From: Paludibacteraceae bacterium
Lineage (GTDB): Bacteria; Bacteroidota; Bacteroidia; Bacteroidales; Paludibacteraceae
Direction: 5' to 3'
Length of the DNA stretch: 64,000 bases
Assembly (NCBI GenBank): GCA_017461505.1
Contig: JAFTXV010000011.1
Span: 186,001-250,000 of the forward strand
Both the position numbers and the translations under genes were made by a program. Numbering within the stretch: the first letter of the stretch is position 1; each line of letters opens with the position of its first letter. This document shows, piece after piece, positions 8,195-17,861 of this stretch. Below the pieces are notes generated by a model. It was not told where the DNA came from, did not search any database, and saw nothing but the letters and a program-made list of their open reading frames with translations.

Positions 8195-9333
8195 TAGTTC
8201 TTAGAATATTCGTAACCAGGTTTGTAGTTACCATTCTCGTCATATAACCAGTGCTCTTCACCGTCATACAAACGCAAATCATCCACCGAACGGATGCTGA
8301 TAGACCAATCACTTGCCTCTGGTGGGTATCTGTTGTAATTCAAACCATTATCGTAATAGAAACCAAGGATACCTACCACATTGCCCCAATAATTATTGGC
8401 TGGCAAATAGAAATGCGCGTATTTAGCGTATTCAGAGGTAGAAACCAATGTCCAGTTGTCTTGTGCGTCCATGATTACTCGGCTTTGAGGATAATTCATG
8501 TTCTCTGTCGTAGGAGCAAAGACGTTGGCATTGCCATCTGTTTCTGGATCGCCCGTGGTGCAGTTGGTTGGAGTGCCGTTGTTATCATATTGCCCTGTGA
8601 AGTGCACATTTTCGATGCAAACCAATTTAGCATCCCATTCGCGTGCCTCAACGAGATCTGTAATGTGGTTGTAATCGGTGATTTGCAAGGTGTCGTAATA
8701 CAATTTGCTTTGATCTGGTGTGCCAATGCATTGGGTACGTGCTTTGAAGATAGCAAAAGGAATACGACCTGCAGCCCAACCCACTTTTTGTTCTGCTTTG
8801 TTGGCATAGATATTATTGTTGTAAGATGGCAAGCAGAGTTGTGGTTGGTTGGCGTAGCGACCGATAGCAAGACCGTCCACGCGAATCAGAATCTCTTGTC
8901 CCAATTGGTATAATCCACCGATAGAACCTGCATCTACAGACAGACGAATGGCTTGTTGTTTGCCATTGACCATTTGTTGGATACACAAAGTCTTGTAGAA
9001 GTTGCCTGCATAGTCATCCGTTGTTACGCGCCCGCGTATATATATAGGTGTGTCCGATACAGGGATGGTGTCGATAGTGAATAGATAATCGTCGCCTGCT
9101 TTCGAACGCTCGCGGTACAATTCAGGCATGCAATAGTTACCTTCTTTGGTCATAAAGGTATCTTTGAACTGCTCAATAGTAAGACATTTACCCTCTTTGA
9201 TCAATGTCTCTGCTTCTGTTTCTGATATATACAACTTAGTAGGCGCGTTAGGTGTACAAGCAGCACACAAAGCCACAATAGCAGTTGCAATTATGAATTT
9301 TGAATTATGAATGATGAATTTCATTGTTTTCAT
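8194..9333 (-). CDS. Predicted lipoprotein with DUF5689-like domain
   Basis: 379 residues. The N-terminus MKTMKFIIHNSKFIIATAIV then ALCAAC looks like a lipoprotein signal, with lipidation probable at the second Cys although the -3 position is Cys. The region to about residue 180 (YIRGRVTTDDYAGNFYKTLCIQ ... LSVDAG) resembles the OB-like DUF5689 domain of Bacteroidota. The rest has Asp/Asn-rich, beta-type sequence. It follows the TonB receptor gene by 5 bp and is probably its surface or periplasmic partner. ATG 9324 is a possible alternative start. Part of the signal peptide is encoded by 7-bp repeats. Confidence 0.75.
   Translation of the reverse strand: MKTMKFIIHNSKFIIATAIVALCAACTPNAPTKLYISETEAETLIKEGKCLTIEQFKDTFMTKEGNYCMPELYRERSKAGDDYLFTIDTIPVSDTPIYIRGRVTTDDYAGNFYKTLCIQQMVNGKQQAIRLSVDAGSIGGLYQLGQEILIRVDGLAIGRYANQPQLCLPSYNNNIYANKAEQKVGWAAGRIPFAIFKARTQCIGTPDQSKLYYDTLQITDYNHITDLVEAREWDAKLVCIENVHFTGQYDNNGTPTNCTTGDPETDGNANVFAPTTENMNYPQSRVIMDAQDNWTLVSTSEYAKYAHFYLPANNYWGNVVGILGFYYDNGLNYNRYPPEASDWSISIRSVDDLRLYDGEEHWLYDENGNYKPGYEYSKN
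9285..9321 (-). repeat. Heptamer block encoding part of a signal peptide
   Basis: Five units ATTCATC / ATTCATA / ATTCAAA / ATTCATA / ATTGCAA on the coding strand, translated as FIIHNSKFIIA within the lipoprotein signal sequence. Confidence 0.75.
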
Positions 9334-9338
9334 ACTGC

Positions 9339-12300
9339 TTAGAATTTATATTGGATATTGAGATAGAAGTTGGTTCCCCATGCGTAGTAGTACTTTGATG
9401 GGAATTTCCATGCGTTAGGACTGATAACTGACACAATCTTGCCATTGGTCATACCTTGTTTGGTTTGACGAGGCAAACGTGCTTGTTGGTAACCACCTGT
9501 CTTGAAGTGGGTATTGTTCAAGAGGTTGTTTACGGTCAAGTTGATGGAGATAGACTGACGGTTCTTGAGATAAATCAGTTTACCTACGCTCACGTCCACC
9601 AAGAAGCGATTCAGCACATTGCCGTCCACCAATGACTCTTGCATAGAATGTAAGCTGTATGGATAGTTCAGCACAGGTACACCGTACTTGTCGTACATGG
9701 CATTGCCTGCTTCATCTTTTGCGATAGCATTGATTTCTGGGTCGATATAGCTGCCATTCACATGACTACCGTCTGCGCGAACACCCGTGAACAATCCTTG
9801 CATACGGCGAGCAGGTGCATAGTCAAGGTAGCTCCAATCGAAGTAGTTGACGGTAATGTCCGCAAACCACATCTTTGGGTGGAAGAAACTGAGTTTCAAG
9901 CTGGCATTCACTTGTGGACCTGTAGCCACGCGCAGACCCTTGATGAGTACGCTATCGCGCAATTCAAAGATTGGTCCTTGGTTGAGGTCATCAGCTGCAC
10001 GGTCGCTTTCGTCTGCCAAAGCCATACCATTCTCGGCTGAGGTGATAGCGAGGGCATTGCTGGTGTAGCGGTAGTCACCTACGCTCACTACGCCTGTCAA
10101 GGTGAAGTACATACCCAGTTTGACTGCAGCAGCAGCTTCTATACCACAGTGGCGGCGGTTGATACCTGTCAGCGATTGGTTGACGAAGGTACGTGCCTCG
10201 TCATCGTAGTAACCATTGAGCTCAGTACCATTCCAGAAACGGGTATAGAAGGCAGTTACGCGACCACGAATGATTGGGTAGTTAAATGAATAAGTCAAGT
10301 CACCACCCGCAATCTTTTGGCTTGCTCCGAAGTACTCTTGCAGCCATGATGTACCATATTGTTGAGCATAGTATGCTGCATAGTCATGGCGGTAGATGTT
10401 CTCTACAGCGCGGTCGTGTACGCGAGGTGAGATATATGCATCGCGTCCAAGAGGTGCTTTGGTCTCAGCCATTGCGTTGAACTTAATCTGGTTGCGACCA
10501 TCAATCTTATAAGTTCCGCCCACTTTCACAGCTGGATCTACGAAGTGATGGGTATATCCAGCCAAACGAGTAGGCAGGGTAGAATAATCGCCATTGGCAG
10601 CCAATACTGCGGCAGCATTGTCTGCTAAGTAATACGTTGCATAATCTGGGTTAAGACGTGCCAAGTACCACGCACGACCATTGAGCATATCTGTGGTACG
10701 TTGGATGTTAGAGTAGGTAAATTGCAAACCGTAATAGAGGTCAAAAGCATTCCATTTCCACTCGTTTTGTGCCCAAATCTTGGTATTTATCATATTGATG
10801 CGGTAGTCATAGCCAAAGCGACCATTCTTGGTAACAGCTGCATTTGGGTTGCGCAAGTCGTTTTGCTTCACATTAGCAATGTCGGATTGGGTAAGACCGA
10901 TATTAGTTGCTAACTCCTTGATGTCGCGCTCAGCGAATGGATCCACGTCAATCCATTGGTTGCCACCCAGCAGGTCGTCCACGGTCTTGAAGTGAATACC
11001 TTGACTACCCTTCGCTTCTAAACCTGCAGTAATGGTTAGGTTATCCACAGAGGTATTGCGGTAGTTAAGGTTGATCATTCCTTCTTGGATATCGTTGTGA
11101 CGACGCTCTACGATATAGCGAGCCGAACCTTCAGGGTTGTTCGCATTGTTGGCAGTGTTGGCAGCATAGAGCGCATCCCAATCTATTTGAGTGGCTTTGT
11201 CGTCACGACTAGTCCAAAGATCTACGAGAGTATTGTAGGTGCTCATGTCGATAGATGGACCAACATATTGATTATCAATATAACTACCATTACCTAATGC
11301 TGTGCCATTCCAATCTGAACCGTTCCAAGTTTTGTCAATAAAGTTACCGTTTTTGTCAATCTGTCCGTCCCAGAGGAAGGATGGCAAGTTGCGGTAGTAG
11401 TCTGGTCGTGGGTCGGTAGCGTTGTAGAAAGTGAGCGCAGAGTTGGAGTACATAGAGTAGTGGTAGCCAATACCTGCCTTAAGGAAGTTTTCTTCATCAA
11501 TTTGCCAATCGAAACTAGCGATAGCTGTAGGATCGTAGGTGTGTACAATACGTGAGTTACGCACTTTGCCATCTTGGTAGCCCCAATATGGGTTGTAGTT
11601 GTTGTGTCCCCATGTGGTCTTGTTGTATTGGTTGGTGAGGTCATAGGTCTCTTGGGTGAGTGCAGATGACTGACCACGACGGGTTGGAGCACCAAAGGTG
11701 ATGAGTGATAGACGTTTGTCTTTGCCCCATTGTTTCTCAGCAGTGAAGAAGTAACCCACAGAAGAGTAGGAGATACCTTCACCAATCTGACCTTTGACAT
11801 CGATGTATGGAGTGTAACGCCATGCTAGTTGTGCAGCAAAAGCCCATCCATTTTCTAGCAATCCACTGGAGTAGGTAGCGCGTGCAGCACCTTTGTAATT
11901 GCGGTTGGTACCAGCAAGACCCACTTTCCATCCTTGTGCATAATTAGTAGCCGATTGGAGGTAGTTGGTGGACTTGCCCCATGAACCAAAGGTGAAGTTG
12001 CTAGCCTCCATGCCTTCTACTACTTCGCGGTAGCGGGTAGCGTCGTTCAAACCACCCATAGCAGAGAAGTTGAACTGACCACGCTCAGCAGAGTTAAAAG
12101 AGATACCTTCGATGTAGTTTTGCTCGTAGATTTGCTCATAACCACGTCCACGATAGCGGGCGTTGGACCATGCATAAGAGATGGTGGCATTAAATACGTC
12201 TTGACTAGCACTAGAAGCAGATGCCATAGCTTGGCTCTTACCCTCGTCGTCGTTGAGATCCATCTCCGAGAGGTTAAGTACAACCTCTTCGCGCATCTCT

Positions 12301-12614
12301 GCTGCCAAGTCGGTTTGTAGGGTTACATCACCCAAATCATTGATTTGGTTTTCAATGAGTTGTACGAGAATAATATCGGACATAAATCCGTATGCCTCCA
12401 CGATTACTTCTTCGTCGATGGCTTCGAGATAGGTGAGGGAGAACTTACCTTCTTCATTGGTAGTGGTGGTAACACCTTGATTTACCAATGTGACGGTAGC
12501 TCCTTCGATTGCTTGCTGTTCGACCGATACGAGTCGTCCTACCAATCTTGTCTGTGCATTCGCACCGACCAAAGTACAGATGGTTAGGATTACAGCGATA
12601 AGTGTTTTACGCAT
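9339..12614 (-). CDS. TonB-dependent outer membrane receptor with carboxypeptidase-like regulatory domain
   Basis: 1091-residue outer-membrane transporter. It has a signal peptide (MRKTLIAVILTICTLVGANA) and a CarboxypepD-reg-like domain (about 22-100: RLVGRLVSVEQQAIEGATVTLV). A plug region follows (IEGISFNSAERGQFNFSAMGGLND), then a long barrel rich in aromatic beta strands ending in a terminal Phe (YLNIQYKF). It is not a SusC with SusD partner; the following gene is a DUF5689-like lipoprotein. Substrate unknown. The gene starts 15 bp after asnS, so it appears to be in a housekeeping operon, which is unusual for a transporter of this class. Confidence 0.9.
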   Translation of the reverse strand: MRKTLIAVILTICTLVGANAQTRLVGRLVSVEQQAIEGATVTLVNQGVTTTTNEEGKFSLTYLEAIDEEVIVEAYGFMSDIILVQLIENQINDLGDVTLQTDLAAEMREEVVLNLSEMDLNDDEGKSQAMASASSASQDVFNATISYAWSNARYRGRGYEQIYEQNYIEGISFNSAERGQFNFSAMGGLNDATRYREVVEGMEASNFTFGSWGKSTNYLQSATNYAQGWKVGLAGTNRNYKGAARATYSSGLLENGWAFAAQLAWRYTPYIDVKGQIGEGISYSSVGYFFTAEKQWGKDKRLSLITFGAPTRRGQSSALTQETYDLTNQYNKTTWGHNNYNPYWGYQDGKVRNSRIVHTYDPTAIASFDWQIDEENFLKAGIGYHYSMYSNSALTFYNATDPRPDYYRNLPSFLWDGQIDKNGNFIDKTWNGSDWNGTALGNGSYIDNQYVGPSIDMSTYNTLVDLWTSRDDKATQIDWDALYAANTANNANNPEGSARYIVERRHNDIQEGMINLNYRNTSVDNLTITAGLEAKGSQGIHFKTVDDLLGGNQWIDVDPFAERDIKELATNIGLTQSDIANVKQNDLRNPNAAVTKNGRFGYDYRINMINTKIWAQNEWKWNAFDLYYGLQFTYSNIQRTTDMLNGRAWYLARLNPDYATYYLADNAAAVLAANGDYSTLPTRLAGYTHHFVDPAVKVGGTYKIDGRNQIKFNAMAETKAPLGRDAYISPRVHDRAVENIYRHDYAAYYAQQYGTSWLQEYFGASQKIAGGDLTYSFNYPIIRGRVTAFYTRFWNGTELNGYYDDEARTFVNQSLTGINRRHCGIEAAAAVKLGMYFTLTGVVSVGDYRYTSNALAITSAENGMALADESDRAADDLNQGPIFELRDSVLIKGLRVATGPQVNASLKLSFFHPKMWFADITVNYFDWSYLDYAPARRMQGLFTGVRADGSHVNGSYIDPEINAIAKDEAGNAMYDKYGVPVLNYPYSLHSMQESLVDGNVLNRFLVDVSVGKLIYLKNRQSISINLTVNNLLNNTHFKTGGYQQARLPRQTKQGMTNGKIVSVISPNAWKFPSKYYYAWGTNFYLNIQYKF

Positions 12615-12629
12615 AATATAACTGTTTGG

Positions 12630-14027
12630 TTAGAATTCGGCTGTTTTAGGAGTACGTGGGAATGGAATCACGTCGCGGATGTTTTGCATACCCGTAACGA
12701 ACAACATCAGTCGTTCAAAACCGAGGCCAAAACCTGCGTGAGGTGCAGCACCAAAGCGGCGAGTATCGAGATACCACCACATATCCTTCATAGGAATATC
12801 GCGGCGCTCAATCTCAGCATTGAGTTTGTCGAGAGACTCTTCACGTACACTACCGCCGATAATCTCACCGATTTGTGGGAAGAGTACGTCGGTACCTTGT
12901 ACGGTCTTGTCATCCTCGTTGATTTTCATATAGAAGGCCTTGATATCCTTTGGATAGTCGGACATGATGACTGGCTTATTGAAGTGCTCCTCTACGAGGT
13001 AACGCTCGTGCTCTGAAGCCAAGTCATCGCCCCAAGTGCATGGGAATTCAAACTTCTTGCCGTTCTTTACAGCTTCTTGCAGGATATTGATACCCTCGGT
13101 GTAAGTGAGGCGTACGAAGTCGGTCTTGATTACTGACTCTAGACGTGCGATAAGTCCCTTGTCCACAAATTGGTTGAGGAACTCCAAGTCATCCTTGCAG
13201 TGTTCCAATGCCCAGCGCACGCAGTATTTGATAAAGTCCTCTTCGAGGTCCATGAGTTCGTCTTTTTGGATGAATGCCACCTCTGGCTCAATCATCCAAA
13301 ACTCTGCCAAGTGGCGAGGGGTGTTGCTATTCTCCGCGCGGAAGGTAGGACCGAAGGTATAGATCTTACCGAGTGCCATAGCAGCCAACTCGCCCTCCAA
13401 CTGACCTGATACGGTAAGCGAGGTTTGCTTACCAAAGAAATCATCGGAGTAATCAATCTTGCCCTCTTCGTCTTTCTTGAGGTTGTAGAGGTTCTTAGTG
13501 GTCACTTGGAACATTTGTCCAGCACCCTCGCAGTCACTGGCAGTGATGATAGGGGTGTGGAAATAGAAGAACCCGTGCTCATGGAAGTATTGGTGAATAG
13601 CCATTGCCATATTGTGGCGGATGCGGAATACCGCACCAAAGGTGTTGGTACGTGGGCGCAAGTGTGCGATGGTACGCAAGTACTCCATGCTGAGTCCTTT
13701 CTTTTGCAATGGGTATTGCTCTGGGTCAGCGGTACCATATACTTCGAGCTCGGTTAATTGGATCTCTACGGCTTGTCCGCTACCTTGACTAGCAACGAGG
13801 TGACCCGTAGCTGAGATACATGAGCCAGTGGTGACTGGCTTGAGATTCTCCTCTGGGAATTGTGCCAAATCCACTACGATTTGGATGTTTTTGATTGTAG
13901 AACCGTCGTTGAGGGCAATGAAACTTACGTTCTTGTTGCCGCGACGGCTACGCACCCATCCTCTTACGTTGATGAGTTGTCCTTCTCCTGCAAGTTGCAG
14001 GGCGTTGATAATTTCTGTTCTTTTCAT
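12630..14027 (-). CDS. asnS: Asparaginyl-tRNA synthetase
   Basis: Class IIb synthetase charging tRNA-Asn, 465 residues, the usual length. An N-terminal OB-fold anticodon-binding domain ([25 protein letters not shown]) is followed by the catalytic core. Motif 2 region is [22 protein letters not shown]. Motif 3 is [20 protein letters not shown]. The C-terminus [15 protein letters not shown] is typical. It lies between dnaB and the TonB receptor gene on one strand. The 109-bp gap to dnaB holds 11-bp repeats and no recognisable promoter. Confidence 0.97.
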   Translation of the reverse strand: MKRTEIINALQLAGEGQLINVRGWVRSRRGNKNVSFIALNDGSTIKNIQIVVDLAQFPEENLKPVTTGSCISATGHLVASQGSGQAVEIQLTELEVYGTADPEQYPLQKKGLSMEYLRTIAHLRPRTNTFGAVFRIRHNMAMAIHQYFHEHGFFYFHTPIITASDCEGAGQMFQVTTKNLYNLKKDEEGKIDYSDDFFGKQTSLTVSGQLEGELAAMALGKIYTFGPTFRAENSNTPRHLAEFWMIEPEVAFIQKDELMDLEEDFIKYCVRWALEHCKDDLEFLNQFVDKGLIARLESVIKTDFVRLTYTEGINILQEAVKNGKKFEFPCTWGDDLASEHERYLVEEHFNKPVIMSDYPKDIKAFYMKINEDDKTVQGTDVLFPQIGEIIGGSVREESLDKLNAEIERRDIPMKDMWWYLDTRRFGAAPHAGFGLGFERLMLFVTGMQNIRDVIPFPRTPKTAEF

Positions 14028-14086
14028 TATGTTTGTATATTATTCGTCGTTAGAATGCAGTTTGGTGTACTTGAGATGCTATAGAC

Positions 14087-14121
14087 TTAACCCGTCATGA
14101 ACCCGTCATGAACCCGTAAAA
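14087..14121. repeat. 11-bp repeat block
   Basis: Three units AACCCGTCATG / AACCCGTCATG / AACCCGTAAAA in the dnaB-asnS spacer. Confidence 0.8.
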
Positions 14122-14136
14122 GGTAAGACACTTCTT

Positions 14137-15675
14137 TTAGAACGGTGCAATATCATCATCTAGTTTTGCGCCTTCAGCCTCTTGTGGCAGCATATTCATC
14201 TTGCTGCTTTTGGTGGCGTAGGTAACATTGGCGTAAAGATCATCTTCAAACGCATCGTTCTCGTTTTGGAAGCGGGTGTACTTGCCAATGAAGCGTAGCC
14301 AAATCTCATCGGTGGCACCGTTACGGTGTTTTGCTACAATGATTTGTCCCAGTCCGCGCAAATCCTTGCCATTGCCATCGTCGTACAGTTTGTAGTACTC
14401 TGGACGGTGGATGAAGCAAACCATGTCGGCATCTTGCTCAATAGCACCTGACTCACGAAGGTCGGAGAGTAATGGCTTCTTGCCATCTACGTTGCTGTTG
14501 CTTGAGTCGCGTTTCTCTACCGCACGGCTGAGCTGACTCAGCGCTATCACTGGGATATCCAACTCTTTTGCCAATCCCTTGAGTGTACGTGAGATGATGC
14601 TCACCTCTTGCTCGCGGCTACCGAAGTTGGTACCATTGGCGTTCATGAGCTGCAGGTAGTCGATGATGATGATTTGTATCTTCTTGTCTTTCACCAATTT
14701 GCGTGCTTTGCTTCGGAGCTCAAATACGCTCAAACCAGGGGTGTCATCCACATAGATAGGTGCATTTTGTAGCACGCTGATGTTGTTCTCGAGTTTCTCC
14801 CATTCGGCTTTGCTGAGGCGTCCGTTGCGTATCTTGCTACCTTCTACCTCGCAAACGTTCATAATCAAACGGTTGACCAATTGCACGTTGCTCATCTCCA
14901 AGGAGAAGATAGCCACTGGGATATTGAAATCCACCGCCATATTCTTCGCCATTGAGAGCACAAATGCGGTCTTACCCATAGCAGGACGTGCAGCGATGAT
15001 GACGAGGTCGGACTTTTGCCAACCCGAGGTGATCTTATCCAATTCGGTGAAACCGCTAGGAATACCCGATATGTTGCCTTCGTTTTTGGAGGCTTTTTGC
15101 ATACGCTCAAATGCCTCTGTGATGACAGGGAAGATGTGTGTGACGTCACGTTTTTGCGAGCGTTGCGATATTTCGAAGATGCTAGCTTCGGCTTCTTGCA
15201 TGAGTTCGTCCACATCCTGTGTCTCGTCGTAACCTTTCTCCTCAATCTGGCATGCCATGCTGATGAGGTCACGTGCGGTAGCTTTTTGTGCCACAATCTG
15301 TGCGTGGTAGCGCAAGTGCGCTGCCGATGCCACACGCTGGGTGAGTTCGCTGAGGCGTACTACGCCGCCAGCTTGCTCCAGCAAGCCCATTGCCTTGAGT
15401 TGCTCGGCTACGGATAATATGTCGATAGGTGCATCTTTCGCAGAGAGAGTACGTACCGCTTCAAAGATATAGCGCAGTTGATCCGAGTAGAAAGACTCTG
15501 GGCGCAATAAGTCGGCAACGCTAGCAAAAGCGTCTTTCTCAATCATCAACGCACCAATCACCGACTCTTCTAGTTCGATAGCCTGTGGTGGTAGTTTACC
15601 TATCTCGTTGGCACCTACCTTAATGATGGTAGGTTGAGATGATTTGCGCTTGGTGTTATTTGTTGGTGTTGCCAT
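14137..15675 (-). CDS. dnaB: Replicative DNA helicase DnaB
   Basis: Hexameric fork helicase, 512 residues. It has an N-terminal primase-interaction domain (PPQAIELEESVIGALMIEKDAF), a RecA-like ATPase with Walker A ARPAMGKTAFVL, Walker B IIIIDYLQLM and an SQLSRAVEKR arginine-finger region. There is no sign of an intein. The start overlaps the meaB end by 20 bp. A Lys/Ser/Thr-rich N-terminal tail (MATPTNNTKRKSSQPTI) precedes the folded domain. Confidence 0.97.
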   Translation of the reverse strand: MATPTNNTKRKSSQPTIIKVGANEIGKLPPQAIELEESVIGALMIEKDAFASVADLLRPESFYSDQLRYIFEAVRTLSAKDAPIDILSVAEQLKAMGLLEQAGGVVRLSELTQRVASAAHLRYHAQIVAQKATARDLISMACQIEEKGYDETQDVDELMQEAEASIFEISQRSQKRDVTHIFPVITEAFERMQKASKNEGNISGIPSGFTELDKITSGWQKSDLVIIAARPAMGKTAFVLSMAKNMAVDFNIPVAIFSLEMSNVQLVNRLIMNVCEVEGSKIRNGRLSKAEWEKLENNISVLQNAPIYVDDTPGLSVFELRSKARKLVKDKKIQIIIIDYLQLMNANGTNFGSREQEVSIISRTLKGLAKELDIPVIALSQLSRAVEKRDSSNSNVDGKKPLLSDLRESGAIEQDADMVCFIHRPEYYKLYDDGNGKDLRGLGQIIVAKHRNGATDEIWLRFIGKYTRFQNENDAFEDDLYANVTYATKSSKMNMLPQEAEGAKLDDDIAPF

Positions 15676-16747
15676 ATTGCTTTAGTAGTTCGTATGCAGC
15701 GGTGAAACTGCTGATTTCATTGTTCAATACGCGTTGTTCGGTGCGTGCGATCATGCCTTCCATTACTTCGGATTTGTAGAAGCCGTCAAGCAGGTTCTGG
15801 TTGATGGTTTCGTACATCCAATACTTGGCTTGCTGTGTGCGCAGGTGCTCCAGATAACCGTTCTCGCGCGCGTACCTTATATAATCTTCCACCATCGTCC
15901 ATACATCGAGTATGCCATTGCCCTCTATTGCCGAGCAAGTGACGGCGTAGGGTTTCCATCCCGATTCGGTAGGAGGGAAGAGCGCCAGTGCATTTTTGAA
16001 ACTTACTCTCGCAGCCTCTGCACGTTCCACATTATTGCCGTCGCACTTATTGATGGCTATACCGTCAGCCATCTCCATGATACCACGTTTGATGCCTTGC
16101 AGTTCGTCGCCAGTACCTGTGACTTGGAGCAGCAAGAAGAAGTCCACCATGGAGTGTGCAGCCGTCTCGCTTTGTCCCACACCCACTGTTTCAACAATGA
16201 TGGTGTCGAATCCAGCAGCTTCGCATAGTACGATAGTCTCGCGTGTCTTGCGCGCCACACCGCCTAGACTGCCCGCCGATGGGCTAGGGCGGATAAAAGC
16301 GTTGTTCTCCACGGAGAGTTGGTTCATGCGTGTCTTGTCGCCTAGGATACTACCTTTGCTTCGCTCTGAAGATGGGTCGATGGCCAATACGGCGAGGTGT
16401 TTGCCCATATGACAAAGCTCGGTGCCGAGTGCCTCAATGAAGGTGGATTTGCCTGCACCTGGCACACCTGTGATACCCAATCGGATGGCATTGCCGGCGT
16501 AGGGTAGGCATTTCTCGATGACTTGTTGGGCAATGACTTGGTCGCTAGGTAGGTTGCTCTCTATGAGGGTGACTGCCTGGCTGAGCAAACGCATATCGCC
16601 ACGCAAGATACCTGCTACATATTCGTCGGCGCTCAATACCTGTTTGCGTCGGCGGAAAGTAGCATATGGATTGACACTAGGCAGGTTTTCTACACCTGCG
16701 TTCACGGTCAAACCCTTGTATTCGCTGCTGTTTTCTGGATGTTTCAT
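15656..16747 (-). CDS. meaB: Methylmalonyl-CoA mutase-associated GTPase MeaB
   Basis: G3E-family GTPase that loads and protects the adenosylcobalamin-dependent methylmalonyl-CoA mutase. P-loop GVPGAGKST, the ETVGVGQSE switch block and NKCD specificity motif are intact. Start at ATG 16747 (MKHPENSSEYKG) gives a one-base TAATG overlap with the DUF1573 gene, the same junction type as at 8194; an in-frame ATG at 16762 is possible. Length about 363 residues. The mutase genes are not in the window, so the partner must lie elsewhere. Confidence 0.93.
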   Translation of the reverse strand: MKHPENSSEYKGLTVNAGVENLPSVNPYATFRRRKQVLSADEYVAGILRGDMRLLSQAVTLIESNLPSDQVIAQQVIEKCLPYAGNAIRLGITGVPGAGKSTFIEALGTELCHMGKHLAVLAIDPSSERSKGSILGDKTRMNQLSVENNAFIRPSPSAGSLGGVARKTRETIVLCEAAGFDTIIVETVGVGQSETAAHSMVDFFLLLQVTGTGDELQGIKRGIMEMADGIAINKCDGNNVERAEAARVSFKNALALFPPTESGWKPYAVTCSAIEGNGILDVWTMVEDYIRYARENGYLEHLRTQQAKYWMYETINQNLLDGFYKSEVMEGMIARTEQRVLNNEISSFTAAYELLKQYGNTNK

Positions 16748-17826
16748 TATTCTACTACCCATTCCACACGCAGTCTGATGACAGAGTGCGCAGGATCGTT
16801 GGTGATAACAGTGATGATACGTGTATAGGTACCTGCTGCCATGTTGGCGGTGTTCAAATCGAACTTGAGGTCGGCTTTCTTGCCACCCTTGATGGCTAAC
16901 TTAGGTGCATACGCATTGATATCTTTGTCGTTGGAAATCACACGACGTATAACCAATGGGTTGAGACCCACGTTGGAGAGTGTGATTTTAGAGGCAATCT
17001 TCTTGCCAGTCTTGATGGTACCGAGGTTGGTAGTTGCTGCATATTCCACGATAGGAGCTTGTTGACGCTCCTCCACGGTCATCTTAGAGAAGTCTTCCTT
17101 GAGGTCAGCTTTCAAGGTGATGGCATACTCATCTGTGAGTTTCTTCTCTCCATTTACCATGACGTACATAGTAGCATTTACTGGACCATAGAGTGGGCAG
17201 TCGCTTGATTGCAATGCAATTTGAATCTTACCTGTCTCGTTAGGTTGCAAGTCTTTCTTGGTTACTTGTGGCGCGAAGTAGTTGTCTTGGTCGCGGGTCA
17301 GCAAGTCCACGGTGATAGGTTTGTCGGTAGTATTGGCATACTCGATATAGAGCATCTTGTTGCTACCTTTTACGACAGCATCGAAGTTGAGTACTTTCTT
17401 TTTGAGACGCAACTCACCCATGGCGATAGGATATTGCACGGTTGGTTTCACTGGTTTTGGAATCACCTCACCCTTGATATAAAGTTTAGTAGTAGGTTCT
17501 GCTGCGTTGCTAGTCACAGTAACTGTCTTTTGGAAACGACCTGGACGACCATTAGGGTTGTATGTTACGGTGATATTGCCTTTTGCACCTGGCTCGATTG
17601 GCTCGCGAGTCCATTTAGGGGTGGTGCATCCACAACTAGCGCGCACGTTGGTCAATACCAATGGTACCATACCTTCGTTGGTGAATTCGAATACGGTTGT
17701 TACTCGACCATCTGCTTCGTTGATTTTTCCGAAGTCGTGGGTGGTCTTCTCAAATGTAATCACTGGCTGTTGTGCCATCATGCTGATGCTTACGAGCATG
17801 CAGCTCAATAAAAATAACTTTTTCAT
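16747..17826 (-). CDS. Secreted DUF1573 protein with three Ig-like (ASH-type) repeats
   Basis: 359 residues with signal peptide MKKLFLLSCMLVSISMMAQ. The first repeat has the full DUF1573 pattern: FEKTTHDFGKINE ... FTNEGMVPLVLTNVRASCGCTTPKW ... GAKGNITVTYNP. Two further weaker repeats follow (about 135-235 and 255-359), each an Ig/ASH-like beta sandwich with an FDLNTANMAAGTYTRIITVITNDP-type ending. Probably periplasmic or surface-associated. Function unknown in the family. It lies 35 bp after rel in the same run. Confidence 0.9.
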   Translation of the reverse strand: MKKLFLLSCMLVSISMMAQQPVITFEKTTHDFGKINEADGRVTTVFEFTNEGMVPLVLTNVRASCGCTTPKWTREPIEPGAKGNITVTYNPNGRPGRFQKTVTVTSNAAEPTTKLYIKGEVIPKPVKPTVQYPIAMGELRLKKKVLNFDAVVKGSNKMLYIEYANTTDKPITVDLLTRDQDNYFAPQVTKKDLQPNETGKIQIALQSSDCPLYGPVNATMYVMVNGEKKLTDEYAITLKADLKEDFSKMTVEERQQAPIVEYAATTNLGTIKTGKKIASKITLSNVGLNPLVIRRVISNDKDINAYAPKLAIKGGKKADLKFDLNTANMAAGTYTRIITVITNDPAHSVIRLRVEWVVE

Positions 17827-17861
17827 CTTTCTTATTTTTTATTTTTCAGTTTTCAGTTTTC

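Noticed and set aside
5060-12614. A polysaccharide utilisation locus formed by the GH13 enzyme and the TonB receptor
   Set aside because: No SusD-like gene or sensor is present, the RNA genes separate the two, and the receptor belongs to another transcript.
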